Below, in pieces: positions 28,026 through 37,239 of a stretch of DNA of 64,000 nt (position 1 is the stretch's first letter; each line of letters starts with the position of its first letter). Under the pieces are notes generated by a model. It was not told the DNA's origin. It did no database searches and saw only the letters and a program-made list of their open reading frames with translations. The stretch is from contig NZ_JAFKRH010000038.1 of assembly GCF_019038465.1 (NCBI RefSeq), positions 124,001-188,000 of the forward strand. Reading direction: 5' to 3'. Source of the stretch: Synechococcus sp. CCY 0621 (lineage in GTDB: Bacteria; Cyanobacteriota; Cyanobacteriia; PCC-6307; Cyanobiaceae). The position numbers and the translations under genes were made by a program.

Positions 28026-28620
28026 TCGCCTCCGGCGTCCCCGCCTGCGGGGCCGCTCGCTGGTGATCGCGGCCACCCTGGGCCTGAGCAGCCAGGGCCT
28101 GCCCGCCGAAGCCCGCAACGCCAGCCTCTGGGGCCGGGGTGCCTTTCCTGTGGCCAGTTTCGCTGGCTACACCAGCGGTTTCGGCATGCGCTCCCATCCG
28201 CTCAGCGGCGACGTCCGGCCCCACTACGGCATCGACATCGCCGCCCCCCTGGGGTCGCCGATCCGCAGCTGGTGGACCGGAACGGTGAGCGAGGTGATCG
28301 TCGACGGCGGCTGCGGCAACGGACTGGTGATCCGTTCCGGCAGCTATGAGCACATCTATTGCCACCTCAGCGGCCAGGCGGGCAGCGGCGTCTACCGCAG
28401 CGGCAACGTCCTGCTGCGGGTGGGGCAGCGGGTGGCCACCGGCCAGGTGATCGCCCACGTCGGCCTGACGGGCAGCACCACCGGTCCCCACCTGCACTGG
28501 GGCATGCGCTACCGGGGTACCTGGATGGACCCGGCCCGGGTGTTGCGGGCCATGGCCCAGAGCCGCCGCCAGCGCAACCCAATCACCCTGCAGCGACCTA
28601 ACCTGGGTGTCTTCCGCTGA
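28006..28620 (+). CDS. secreted M23-family (LytM) peptidase
   Basis: A 204-residue protein with a signal peptide ([20 protein letters not shown], cleavage near AEA) and one LytM domain. [13 protein letters not shown] carries the first zinc ligands (H-x3-D) and [11 protein letters not shown] the H-x-H motif, so the zinc site is complete and an active endopeptidase is expected in the periplasm, acting on peptidoglycan cross-links. No LysM or SH3 anchor is present. The start lies inside the hemH 3' end. Confidence 0.92.
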   Translation: MPSDCSDRLRRPRLRGRSLVIAATLGLSSQGLPAEARNASLWGRGAFPVASFAGYTSGFGMRSHPLSGDVRPHYGIDIAAPLGSPIRSWWTGTVSEVIVDGGCGNGLVIRSGSYEHIYCHLSGQAGSGVYRSGNVLLRVGQRVATGQVIAHVGLTGSTTGPHLHWGMRYRGTWMDPARVLRAMAQSRRQRNPITLQRPNLGVFR

Positions 28621-28716
28621 TGGTGTCCAACCCGTTGCCCGGCGTCTTGCCGCCCGGGTGCTTCGGCCTTCCATCCTGACGACCCCGTTCCCCTTCGCCA
28701 GTCCCCAGCCGCCGCC

Positions 28717-30600
28717 GTGACGCTCACGCCCCTTCCCCCCGCCACAGCCGCCGCAGGGCATCCAGCCGCCCCTGAAGTGGCTTCTGAAGCGTCGGCTCCG
28801 ATGCGTGTCAGCGGGGGCTACGCCCTGATGGATGCCCTGCACCGCCACGGGGTGCGGCACATCTTCGGCTACCCGGGCGGCGCGATCCTGCCCATCTACG
28901 ACGAACTCCACAAGGCCGAGTCCCGGGGCTGGCTGAAGCACATCCTCGTGCGCCACGAGCAGGGCGGCACCCACGCCGCCGATGCCTACGCCCGTGCCAC
29001 CGGCAAGGTGGGCGTCTGCTTCGGCACCTCCGGCCCCGGCGCCACCAACCTGGTCACCGGCATCGCCACCGCCCAGATGGATTCGGTGCCGATGGTGGTG
29101 ATCACCGGGCAGGTGCCCCGGGCCGCCATCGGCACCGATGCCTTCCAGGAAACCGACATCTTCGGCATCACCCTGCCGATCGTCAAACACTCCTGGGTGG
29201 TGCGCGACCCCGCCGACATCGGCCGCATCGTGGCCGAAGCCTTCCTGATCGCCGCCAGTGGCCGCCCCGGCCCGGTGCTGATCGACGTGCCCAAGGACGT
29301 GGGTGCCGAGGAGTTCGATTACACCCCGGTGGCCCCGGGATCGGCGATCCCCTCCGGCTTCAAGCTTCCGCCGGCCCCCAGGCCTGAAGCCATTGAGGCG
29401 GCCCTGGCCCTGATCCGCCAGGCCCGGCGGCCCCTCCTCTACGTGGGGGGCGGCGCCATCGCCTCCGACGCCCATGGCGAAGTGCATCAGCTGGCGGAAC
29501 GGTTCCGCCTGCCCGTCACCACCACCTTGATGGGCAAGGGGGCCTTCGACGAGAACCATCCCCTGGCGGTGGGCATGCTGGGCATGCACGGCACCGCCTA
29601 CGCCAATTTCGCCGTCACCGAATGCGATCTGCTGATCGCCGTCGGTGCCCGCTTCGATGACCGGGTCACCGGCCGGCTGGACAGCTTCGCCCCCCGGGCC
29701 CAGGTGATCCACATCGACATCGATGCGGCCGAAGTCGGCAAGAACAGGGTGCCCGAGGTACCGGTCGTCTCCGATGTCCGTCTGGCCCTTGGGGCCCTGC
29801 TGCAGGCCTCCGTCGGCGAAAGCTCCAACCGCCGCACCGATGCCTGGCTGGAGCGCATCGACACCTGGAAACACCACTACCCCTTGGTGATCCCCCAGCC
29901 CACCGGCGAGATCGCCCCCCAGGAGGTGGTCATTGCCCTGCGAGAGCTGGCCCCCGAGGCGTTCTTCACCACCGATGTGGGCCAGCACCAGATGTGGGCG
30001 GCCCAGTTCCTGCGCAACGGACCCCGGCGCTGGATCAGCAGCGCCGGCCTGGGCACCATGGGCTTCGGCATGCCCGCCGCCATGGGCGTCCAGACCGCCT
30101 TCCCCGACGAGCGGGTGATCTGCGTGGCCGGGGACGCCAGCATCCTGATGAACATCCAGGAACTGGGCACCCTCAGCCAGTACCAGCTGCCGGTGAAGGT
30201 GGTGGTGCTCAACAACGGCTGGCAGGGCATGGTGCGCCAGTGGCAGGAAAGCTTCTACGAGGAGCGCTACTCCAGTTCCGAGATGACTGGCGGCATGCCG
30301 GACTTCCCCGCCCTGGCGGAAGCCTTCGGTGTCAAGGGCATCGGCATCACCGACCGGGCCCAGCTGCACTCCGGCCTTGCCGAGGCCCTGGCCCACCCCG
30401 GCCCGGTGTTCGTTGACGTGCGGGTGCGGCGCAACGAGAACTGCTACCCGATGGTGCCCCCGGGAGCCAGCAACGCCCAGATGGTGGGTCTGCCCAGCCA
30501 TCCCGAACTCGCCATCGACACGATCCGCCAATGCAACGCCTGCGGCAGCACCACGGCCAGCGCCCACCTCTTCTGTCCCAGTTGCGGCGCCAAACTCTGA
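28717..30600 (+). CDS. ilvB: acetolactate synthase large subunit with C-terminal zinc ribbon
   Basis: Catalyses the first common step of branched-chain amino acid synthesis with ThDP, FAD and Mg. The 627-residue frame starts at GTG; ATG at 28801 ([20 protein letters not shown]) is an alternative that removes an Ala/Pro-rich leader. [13 protein letters not shown] and [18 protein letters not shown] form the ThDP activation site. [20 protein letters not shown] with the following [15 protein letters not shown] is the metal-ThDP motif. After the normal end, a short tail [19 protein letters not shown] forms a C-x2-C...C-x2-C zinc ribbon. The downstream nuclease-like gene begins within this tail. 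Confidence 0.97.
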   Translation: MTLTPLPPATAAAGHPAAPEVASEASAPMRVSGGYALMDALHRHGVRHIFGYPGGAILPIYDELHKAESRGWLKHILVRHEQGGTHAADAYARATGKVGVCFGTSGPGATNLVTGIATAQMDSVPMVVITGQVPRAAIGTDAFQETDIFGITLPIVKHSWVVRDPADIGRIVAEAFLIAASGRPGPVLIDVPKDVGAEEFDYTPVAPGSAIPSGFKLPPAPRPEAIEAALALIRQARRPLLYVGGGAIASDAHGEVHQLAERFRLPVTTTLMGKGAFDENHPLAVGMLGMHGTAYANFAVTECDLLIAVGARFDDRVTGRLDSFAPRAQVIHIDIDAAEVGKNRVPEVPVVSDVRLALGALLQASVGESSNRRTDAWLERIDTWKHHYPLVIPQPTGEIAPQEVVIALRELAPEAFFTTDVGQHQMWAAQFLRNGPRRWISSAGLGTMGFGMPAAMGVQTAFPDERVICVAGDASILMNIQELGTLSQYQLPVKVVVLNNGWQGMVRQWQESFYEERYSSSEMTGGMPDFPALAEAFGVKGIGITDRAQLHSGLAEALAHPGPVFVDVRVRRNENCYPMVPPGASNAQMVGLPSHPELAIDTIRQCNACGSTTASAHLFCPSCGAKL

Positions 30601-30938
30601 GCCTGCTCGGGATCCTGCTGGCCCTGCTGATCGCCTGGCCCGGCGCGGCGGCGGCGGCGGAGGTGTTTCAGGTGCGCAGCGGCACGTTGCTGCAGGTGGG
30701 GGATGGAAACCGCAGCTATGCCGTCGAGCTGGCCTGCATGGAGCTGGTGGCGGAGCAGGAGCAGCAGGCGACCGCCTGGCTGCGGCAGGCCCTGCCCCGC
30801 CGCACCAAGGTGAATCTGCGCCCGATGGGCCAGCGGGACGGCACGCTGCTGGCCCAGGTGAGCCTGCTCTCCAGCGGCGCCGACATCGCCACCGGCCTGA
30901 TCGAGGCCGGCCTGGCCAAAGCGGAGGCCTGCCCATGA
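30531..30938 (+). CDS. secreted SNase-like (thermonuclease-fold) protein, probably non-catalytic
   Basis: A 135-residue protein: a basic leader and hydrophobic signal ([21 protein letters not shown]), then a short OB-fold region resembling staphylococcal nuclease ([53 protein letters not shown]). The nuclease catalytic Arg/Glu motifs are not recognisable, so I would not predict DNase activity. The ATG lies 70 bases inside ilvB in another frame, which suggests translational coupling; an internal start at the signal peptide is possible. It overlaps the next gene by ATGA. Confidence 0.7.
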   Translation: MQRLRQHHGQRPPLLSQLRRQTLSLLGILLALLIAWPGAAAAAEVFQVRSGTLLQVGDGNRSYAVELACMELVAEQEQQATAWLRQALPRRTKVNLRPMGQRDGTLLAQVSLLSSGADIATGLIEAGLAKAEACP

Positions 30939-31138
30939 GCCTCAACCGCACCGCCAAGGGCATCGTGCTGGTGCCCACCCTGCTCCTCGGCGGGGCCTTC
31001 CTGGCCGCCGGCACCTGGATGGAGGGCCCGGCCGCCGCCAACCGCGGCCTGGCCCTCACCCTGGGGGGAATCCTGATGGGAGCGGGTCTGCTGGCCCAGC
31101 TGCTGCCCGAACCGGGCCCGCCCCCCTCCGACCCCTGA
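30935..31138 (+). CDS. small two-helix membrane protein
   Basis: A 67-residue protein with two hydrophobic segments (IVLVPTLLLGGAFLAAG and GLALTLGGILMGAGLLAQLL) and a short Pro-rich tail. The ATG overlaps the stop of the SNase-like gene (30935-30938), so it is cotranslated with it. Family and function unknown. Confidence 0.65.
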   Translation: MSLNRTAKGIVLVPTLLLGGAFLAAGTWMEGPAAANRGLALTLGGILMGAGLLAQLLPEPGPPPSDP

Positions 31139-31199
31139 GGCCAGGGGAGTGGGTGGCGGCCCGCCCGGACCCATAGTTGGTGTAGTCAGGGCGAAGGGG

Positions 31200-33668
31200 A
31201 TGGGCAACTCCGATCAGCTCGTTGTGCCCCTGGCACAGGTCGGCCTGGACTCCATCGCCGAGGTGGGTGGCAAGAACGCCTCCCTCGGGGAGATGATCCA
31301 GCAGCTGGGGCCGGCGGGCGTCCAGGTGCCGGGGGGATTCGCCACCACGGCCGCCGCCTACCGCCTGTTCATCACCGCCAACGGGCTCAGGCCCGCCCTT
31401 GCCGCCCTGCTCGACGGCCTCGACACCAACGACCTGGCGGCCCTGCAGGCGGTGGGCCAGGGGGCCCGGGCGCTGCTGGGTGGGGCGGACCTGCCACCGC
31501 CCCTGGCGGCAGCCATCACGGCGGCCTACCGGGATCTGGCCGCCGCGATGGCCGCCAGCGGCGTGCCTGCGGCCGTGGCGGTGCGCTCCAGTGCCACGGC
31601 CGAGGATCTGCCGGAGGCCAGCTTCGCCGGGCAGCAGGAGACCTACCTGCACGTCGAGGGAGAAACGGCGCTGCTGGCGGCCTGCCGGCGCTGCTACGCC
31701 TCGCTGTTCACCGATCGGGCCATCGCCTACCGGCAGCAGCACGGCTTTGATCACCTGGAGGTGGCCCTTTCGATCGGGGTGCAGCGCATGGTGCGCTCCG
31801 ACCTGGCCAGCTCCGGGGTGATGTTCAGCATCGACACCGAAACCGGCTTCCGCGACGCCGTGCTGCTGACCGCCGCCTACGGGCTGGGAGAAAACGTGGT
31901 GCAGGGGGCCGTGAACCCGGATGAATGGCTGATCTTCAAGCCCACCCTGGAGCAGGGCTTCGCCCCGATCCTCAGCCGGCGACTGGGCAGCAAGGCCCTG
32001 CGCATGGTCTACGCCGACCCCTCAGGTGGTGATGGCCGGGCGGTGCGCAACGAGGCGGTGTCCCCGGAGGACAGCCGGCGCTTCGCCCTCAGCGACGGCG
32101 AGGCGCTCACCCTGGCACGCTGGGCCTGCGTGATCGAACGCCATTACGGCGAACGCCGCGGCGTGCCCACCCCGATGGACATCGAGTGGGCCAAGGACGG
32201 CCTCAGTGGCCAGCTGTTCATCCTCCAGGCCCGGCCGGAAACGGTGGAGTCCCGCCGGGGCGGGGCGGTGCTGCGCAGCTGGCATCTGGAGCCGCACCAG
32301 GCCGAGGAGATCACCAGCGGCCGGGCCATCGGCGCCTCGGTGAGCAGCGGCCGGGCCCGGGTGATCAGCGACCCCGGCGAGATCGCCCGGTTCATGGACG
32401 GCGACCTGCTGGTCACCCGCCGCACCGACCCCGACTGGGAGCCGATTCTGCGCAAGGCCAGCGGTGTGGTCACCGACCAGGGCGGCCGCACCTGCCACGC
32501 GGCGATCATCGCCCGCGAGATGGGCCTGACGGCGATCGTCGGCACCGGCGACGGCACCAGCCGCATCGGCAACGGCGACAGCATCACCCTCAGCTGCTGC
32601 GAGGGGGATGTGGGCCACGTGTACCGGGGCGCCCTGCCCTTCCGGGTGGAGGAGCAGGCCATTGGCGACCTGCCCGCCACCCGCACCCGGATCCTGATCA
32701 ACGTGGGCAACCCCGAGGAGGCCTTCAACCTGGCCTCGATTCCCTGCGACGGGGTGGGGCTGGCCCGGTTGGAGTTCATCATCGCCAACCACATCCGGGT
32801 GCACCCGATGGCGTTGCTGCAGCCCGAGCGGGTGACGGCGGCGGCCGATCGGGCCGCCATCGCCGAGCTGGTCGCGGGGTACGACACCCCAGCCGAGTAC
32901 TACGTCGACCTGCTGAGCCAGGGCATGGCCCGGATCGCCGCCGCCTTCCATCCCCGGCCGGTGATCCTGCGTTTCTCCGACTTCAAGAGCAACGAATACG
33001 CGCGTCTGCTGGGCGGATCGGCCTTCGAACCGGCCGAGGAGAATCCGATGATCGGCTGGCGGGGGGCCTCCCGCTATTACGCGCCGGCCTTCCGCGACGC
33101 CTTCGCGCTGGAATGCCAGGCCCTGCGCCGGGTGCGGGAGTCGATGGGGCTGCGCAACGTGATCCCGATGATCCCCTTCTGCCGCACCCCCGAAGAGGGG
33201 GACCGGGTGCTGGCGGTGATGGCCGGCGAGGGGCTGGTGCGGGGCAAGGACGGTCTGGAGGTGTACGTGATGTGCGAACTGCCCAGCAACGTCATCGGTG
33301 CGGAAGCCTTCGCCGAGCGCTTCGATGGCTTTTCGATCGGCTCCAACGACCTCACCCAGCTGACGCTGGGGCTCGACCGGGACTCCGCCCTGGTGGCGGA
33401 CCTGTTCGACGAGCGACATGCCACGGTCAAGGAGATGATCCGCCTGGCGATCCGCACCGCACGGCGCTGCGGCCGCAAGATCGGCATCTGCGGCCAGGCC
33501 CCCAGCGACTACCCCGATTTCGCCCGGTTCCTTGTGGAGGAAGGGATCGACTCGATCAGCCTCAACCCTGATGCGGTGGTGCCCACCCGCATCGCCATCG
33601 CCGCCATGGAGTCCGAACTGGACGCGGCCGCCTCAGCAGGGGGCCTCGCCCCAGCGCCCCACGGCTGA
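31200..33668 (+). CDS. ppsA: phosphoenolpyruvate synthase
   Basis: Makes PEP from pyruvate and ATP (giving AMP and phosphate) for gluconeogenesis. 822 residues in the order nucleotide-binding N-domain (LAQVGLDSIAEVGGKNASLG, VRSSATAEDLPEASFAGQQE), central phosphohistidine domain (DQGGRTCHAAIIAREMGL with the phosphorylated His), and C-terminal PEP/pyruvate TIM barrel (FSIGSNDLTQLTLGLDRDS, GRKIGICGQAPSDYP). ATG at 31200 precedes GNSDQLVVPLAQVG. It starts 61 bases after the small membrane gene. Confidence 0.97.
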   Translation: MGNSDQLVVPLAQVGLDSIAEVGGKNASLGEMIQQLGPAGVQVPGGFATTAAAYRLFITANGLRPALAALLDGLDTNDLAALQAVGQGARALLGGADLPPPLAAAITAAYRDLAAAMAASGVPAAVAVRSSATAEDLPEASFAGQQETYLHVEGETALLAACRRCYASLFTDRAIAYRQQHGFDHLEVALSIGVQRMVRSDLASSGVMFSIDTETGFRDAVLLTAAYGLGENVVQGAVNPDEWLIFKPTLEQGFAPILSRRLGSKALRMVYADPSGGDGRAVRNEAVSPEDSRRFALSDGEALTLARWACVIERHYGERRGVPTPMDIEWAKDGLSGQLFILQARPETVESRRGGAVLRSWHLEPHQAEEITSGRAIGASVSSGRARVISDPGEIARFMDGDLLVTRRTDPDWEPILRKASGVVTDQGGRTCHAAIIAREMGLTAIVGTGDGTSRIGNGDSITLSCCEGDVGHVYRGALPFRVEEQAIGDLPATRTRILINVGNPEEAFNLASIPCDGVGLARLEFIIANHIRVHPMALLQPERVTAAADRAAIAELVAGYDTPAEYYVDLLSQGMARIAAAFHPRPVILRFSDFKSNEYARLLGGSAFEPAEENPMIGWRGASRYYAPAFRDAFALECQALRRVRESMGLRNVIPMIPFCRTPEEGDRVLAVMAGEGLVRGKDGLEVYVMCELPSNVIGAEAFAERFDGFSIGSNDLTQLTLGLDRDSALVADLFDERHATVKEMIRLAIRTARRCGRKIGICGQAPSDYPDFARFLVEEGIDSISLNPDAVVPTRIAIAAMESELDAAASAGGLAPAPHG

Positions 33669-33830
33669 GGTCTCCGGCCGGCCGGCGGGGTGGAACCAGA
33701 GGCGCCAGAGCAGCAGGGCGTGGGCGCTGCAGCGCACCACGCAGAGTGCCGCCAGACCCATGCAGAGGGGACAGTGAGCCAGACCCATCAGAACGTCGGC
33801 CCCAACCTCGATCAGCTTCCACCATGGCAC
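33633..33830 (-). CDS. small cysteine-containing hydrophobic protein
   Basis: A 65-residue frame from a GTG at 33830 with an AGGAG just before it. It reads PWWKLIEVGADVLMGLAHCP, then a hydrophobic stretch with a C-x2-C pair and two further cysteines (CPLCMGLAALCVVRCSAHAL), then WRLWFHPAGRPETS. The regular hydrophobic segment and Cys pattern look like a real mini membrane or redox protein, while the alternative frames here are low-complexity. It overlaps the end of ppsA on the opposite strand by 36 bases. Confidence 0.5.
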   Translation of the reverse strand: MPWWKLIEVGADVLMGLAHCPLCMGLAALCVVRCSAHALLLWRLWFHPAGRPETSAVGRWGEAPC

Positions 33831-33883
33831 CTCCTGCGGCGCCGTGCCCTAGAACGCCACCAGACCCCCTGCCTGCACCGGCC

Positions 33884-35584
33884 GTGCTGCGCCTCAGCGA
33901 GCTGAAACTGCCGCTCGATCACAGCGCCGCCGATCTGGAGGTGGCCATCAGCCAGCGGTTGCGGCTGGCGCCCGGTGAACTGCGCCGCCACCAGCTGGTC
34001 AAACGCAGCGTCGATGCCCGACGCCGAGGGGCGATCTCCCTTGTGTATTGCCTCGACCTCGAGCTTGAGGGCGGCGCCAGGCGCCGCCTGCTGCGCCGCT
34101 TCGCCGGCGACCCCCACCTGCGTCCCACCCCGGACAGCCGCTACCGGCCCGTGGCCCGGGCCGATGGGACGAGCGAGGCGATGCGGCCGGTGGTGGTGGG
34201 CGCCGGCCCCTGCGGTTACTTCGCCGCCCTGCTGCTGGCCCAGATGGGTTGGCGGCCCCTGCTGCTGGAGCGGGGCAAGGTGGTGAAGGAGCGCACGGCG
34301 GACACCTTCGGCTTCTGGCACGGACGGCGCCGCTTCGATCCCGGCTCCAACGCCCAGTTCGGCGAGGGAGGGGCAGGCACCTTCTCCGACGGCAAGCTCT
34401 ACAGCCAGGTGAGTGAAGAGCCCACCTACATCCGCAAGGTGCTCGAAGAGCTGGTGGCCGCAGGGGCCGACCCCGACATCCTCACCCTGCACCACCCCCA
34501 CATCGGCACCTTCAAGCTGGCCACGGTGGTGCGGGGGCTGCGGGCCCGGATCGAGGCCCTGGGCGGCGAGGTGCGCTTCGGCCAGCACGTGGTCGAGCTG
34601 CTGTTGGAGGGCGGGACCGACCGGCAACTGGCCGGTGTGCGCCTGGCCGACGGCACGGCCATCGCCACCCGGCATCTGGTGCTGGCGCCGGGCCACAGCG
34701 CCCGCGACACCTTCCAGATGCTGCATGGCCTGGGCGTGGCCATGGAGCCGAAAGCCTTTGCGGTCGGGGTGCGGATCGAGCATCCCCAGGTCCTGGTCGA
34801 CCGGGCCCGCTGGGGGGAGGCCGCCGGCCATCCGCGCCTTGGACCGGCCGAGTACAAGCTGGTGCACCACTGCAAAGGGGACGCCACAGCTGGCCGTAGC
34901 GTCTACAGCTTCTGCATGTGTCCCGGGGGCCTGGTGGTGGGCGCCACCTCGGAGGAAGGCTGCGTCGTCACCAACGGCATGAGCCAGCACTCCCGCCGGG
35001 AACGCAATGCCAACAGCGGCCTGGTGGTGCCCGTGAGCCAGGAGGATCTGGCGCCCTACGGCCAGCCGGGGGCGGAGGCCCTGGCCGGGATGGCCTTCCA
35101 GCGCCACTGGGAGCAGCAGGCCTTCCGCGTCGGCGGTGGCGACTACCGGGCGCCGGCCCAGTGGCTGGGGGATTTCCTGGCCGGTCGCGCCAGCCAGGAG
35201 ACGCCTCTGGGAGCGGTGGAGGGGTCGTACCGGCCCGGGCTCCGCTTCGGCAGCCTCGATGGCTGCCTGCCGGACTATGTGCTTGAGGCGATCCGGGAGG
35301 CCCTGCCGGTCTTCGCCCGCCGCATCCCGGGCTATGCGATGGAGGGAGCCTTGCTCACCGGCGTCGAGACGCGCACCTCCTCACCGTTGCGGTTGCAGCG
35401 TCACCCGACGCGGCTTGAAAGCCTCAACACCCCGGGGCTCTTCCCCGCGGGGGAAGGGGGAGGCCACGCCGGCGGCATCCTCTCGGCCGCGATCGACGGC
35501 ATCAAGGTGGCCGAAGCCGTGGCCCTCAGCCTCTGCGCGCCGGCGCTGCCTGGGACACCACCCCACTCCACTGCACGGCCTTGA
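33884..35584 (+). CDS. FAD-dependent dehydrogenase (COG2509-like)
   Basis: About 566 residues from GTG 33884 (LRLSELKLPLDHSAADLEVA); an in-frame ATG at 33824 would add a Pro-rich leader. The N-terminal ~95 residues form a small domain (VKRSVDARRRGAISLVYCLD). The FAD domain follows: RPVVVGAGPCGYFAALLLA is the dinucleotide loop, FGEGGAGTFSDGKLYSQVSE is the family signature, and LFPAGEGGGHAGGILSAAID closes the FAD site. The reaction is unknown; related proteins are conserved in cyanobacteria and plastids. The end overlaps pgeF convergently by 59 bases. Confidence 0.88.
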   Translation: MLRLSELKLPLDHSAADLEVAISQRLRLAPGELRRHQLVKRSVDARRRGAISLVYCLDLELEGGARRRLLRRFAGDPHLRPTPDSRYRPVARADGTSEAMRPVVVGAGPCGYFAALLLAQMGWRPLLLERGKVVKERTADTFGFWHGRRRFDPGSNAQFGEGGAGTFSDGKLYSQVSEEPTYIRKVLEELVAAGADPDILTLHHPHIGTFKLATVVRGLRARIEALGGEVRFGQHVVELLLEGGTDRQLAGVRLADGTAIATRHLVLAPGHSARDTFQMLHGLGVAMEPKAFAVGVRIEHPQVLVDRARWGEAAGHPRLGPAEYKLVHHCKGDATAGRSVYSFCMCPGGLVVGATSEEGCVVTNGMSQHSRRERNANSGLVVPVSQEDLAPYGQPGAEALAGMAFQRHWEQQAFRVGGGDYRAPAQWLGDFLAGRASQETPLGAVEGSYRPGLRFGSLDGCLPDYVLEAIREALPVFARRIPGYAMEGALLTGVETRTSSPLRLQRHPTRLESLNTPGLFPAGEGGGHAGGILSAAIDGIKVAEAVALSLCAPALPGTPPHSTARP

Positions 35585-36362
35585 CCCGATCACGGCGCCA
35601 GGAATGGAAGAGCTGCGGTTCGGCTGTCGTGCAGAGCGGACAGAGGGCCATCCGCTCCGGCGCCAGGCCCAGGCGCTGCAGCTGCAACGCCGTGGCCCGG
35701 CGGATGTCCAGCCGATCCTTGCCGGGGTCCGGATCCAGCAGCAGGGCACCACAACGTTCGAGATCCGCCAGGGCGCCATCCGGCGCCGGGCCGGGGGCGC
35801 CGGGCGCCTCCAGGGCGGCCGCCACCTGCAGGGTGACGGCGCGCTCCACCTGGTAGCGGACGCCATCCACGGCTGGCCCGAGCGCCACCAGCAGCTGGTC
35901 CCGGCTGGCCCCGTCCGCCACCAGCGCTTCGATCGCCGCCGGCACGATCCGTGCCGCCACGCCACGCCAGCCGGCATGACAGGCCGCCACCCGGCCGCCG
36001 GCGGGGTCGACGATCAGCACCGGGGTGCAGTCGGCGCCGCACACCCAGAGGCTCTGGCCGCCGCCATCGCTGCGCAGTCCATCGGCCTCCGGCCAGGGGG
36101 CCGCCTCGGCCTCCCCGGCGGCGAGCACGGTACCGCCATGCACCTGGCGGGTGCGGTGCACGCTCACACCGGCACTGATCTCCCCGGCCAGCTCCTCCGG
36201 CTCACGGCCCTGCCACTGGCGGGTGAAGAAGCCGTGCTCAAAACCGGCCAGCAGGTCGCACTGGAGGTAATGGCCGCCGTAGGTGCCCACCCAGGTCCAG
36301 CCGGGCAGGTCGTTGAAGCCCGCATCGGGCCGCTCGAAGGGGGGCTCGAGCGCCTCAGCCAT
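35526..36362 (-). CDS. pgeF: peptidoglycan editing factor / multicopper-oxidoreductase-like (PgeF/YlmD family)
   Basis: A 278-residue protein of the DUF152/'laccase-domain' family. HGFFTRQWQG, RTRQVHGGTVLAAGE (first metal His), WVCGADCTPVLIVDPAGG (Cys ligand) and AACHAGWRGVAARIV (second His) are complete. In E. coli the homologue YfiH edits peptidoglycan precursors, and purine-nucleoside activity has been reported for relatives, so the role here is not certain. The ATG overlaps the tab2 stop by eight bases, giving the operon rps1-tab2-pgeF. Confidence 0.9.
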   Translation of the reverse strand: MAEALEPPFERPDAGFNDLPGWTWVGTYGGHYLQCDLLAGFEHGFFTRQWQGREPEELAGEISAGVSVHRTRQVHGGTVLAAGEAEAAPWPEADGLRSDGGGQSLWVCGADCTPVLIVDPAGGRVAACHAGWRGVAARIVPAAIEALVADGASRDQLLVALGPAVDGVRYQVERAVTLQVAAALEAPGAPGPAPDGALADLERCGALLLDPDPGKDRLDIRRATALQLQRLGLAPERMALCPLCTTAEPQLFHSWRRDRVKAVQWSGVVSQAAPARRG

Positions 36363-37239
36363 CCGGCAGGTCCCGCAGCAGCCAGAAACCCTCGAGACTC
36401 GGCGCCTCCTCACTGGCCTGGATGGCGATGAACTGCAGACCGCCGGCCCGCTCCCGGGCCTCCGCCAGCGCCGTACTGGCCAGCCGCGCTTCCTCCTCCG
36501 GCAGGCGGGCCAGGATCCAGCGGTCCTCCAGCCCGGCCTCCAGCACCAGCTGACCGGCGCAGACCTCCAGCCGCGCCGGCTCCAGGCCGGACAGCCAGCC
36601 GGCGATGGCCAGGGCCCGCCGGCGGCTGAACAGCCGGATCCCCGGGACGGGAGTGGCGGGATCCAGGCCCTCGGGCAGGGCCACCAGGCCGGGGAAGGCG
36701 ATCTCCCAGCCGCCGGCTTCGGCCAGGGTGGCGGCACTGAGGGTGGCCCAGCTCCAGGTGTCGCCCCGGGCCGCCTCCGGCAGGGGCAGCGCCACCGGCG
36801 CGATCGGCTGCGGCGGCGGGGCCAGGGGACCGGCCATGTAGCCCGGCTCCTGGGGATAGACGGTCGCCTCCCGCTCCCGCAGCCACTCCACCAGGCCGTA
36901 ACAGCGCCGGCTCGGCACCAGCTCCAGACCAAGCCCTTCAGCGGCCCGCTGCACCATGGCGCGCATCGAGCCGCGCCAGCAGCGCAGCCGCCGCGGTGGG
37001 CCGTAGCCCTGGGCGGCGGCGTCCTTGATGGCCGTTTCGATCGCGCCGCGCAACCACTGGGAATTGACGCTGGCGGCCGGACAGGCCATCGACCAGCGGA
37101 AGGGTTCCGGCGCCGGCTGCAGCCCTGCCGTGGTGCAGATCAGCAGTTCCCAGCGCTTCTTGCCATCGGCCTCCAGGATCGGCCTGGAGTAGTAGTCGAG
37201 TTCCCAGTCAGGGCCAGGCGCCTGCAACGCTCCGCTCAT
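36355..37239 (-). CDS. Tab2/Atab2 family RNA-binding protein
   Basis: A 294-residue homologue of chloroplast Tab2/ATAB2 (DUF1092), which binds RNA and is needed for translation of photosystem I reaction-centre mRNA in algae and plants. WELDYYSRPILEADGKKRWE is the characteristic N-terminus, and RRLRCWRGSMRAMVQRAAE, VPSRRCYGLVEWLREREATV and the C-terminal FWLLRDLPDG follow the family. The ATG overlaps the stop of the S1-domain gene (37236-37239). Adjacency to a ribosomal-S1-like protein supports a role in translation (inference). Confidence 0.9.
   Translation of the reverse strand: MSGALQAPGPDWELDYYSRPILEADGKKRWELLICTTAGLQPAPEPFRWSMACPAASVNSQWLRGAIETAIKDAAAQGYGPPRRLRCWRGSMRAMVQRAAEGLGLELVPSRRCYGLVEWLREREATVYPQEPGYMAGPLAPPPQPIAPVALPLPEAARGDTWSWATLSAATLAEAGGWEIAFPGLVALPEGLDPATPVPGIRLFSRRRALAIAGWLSGLEPARLEVCAGQLVLEAGLEDRWILARLPEEEARLASTALAEARERAGGLQFIAIQASEEAPSLEGFWLLRDLPDG

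Noticed and set aside
27985-31059. A 1024-codon open frame on the minus strand across ilvB and neighbours
   Set aside because: It is antisense to ilvB, an M23 gene and the nuclease-like gene, and its translation is His/Gly/Gln-rich without motifs. Such long frames are expected in GC-rich DNA.
33562-33825. An 87-codon minus-strand frame near the end of ppsA
   Set aside because: It is Arg/Gly/Pro-rich low complexity and overlaps the more plausible 65-residue frame at 33633-33830.
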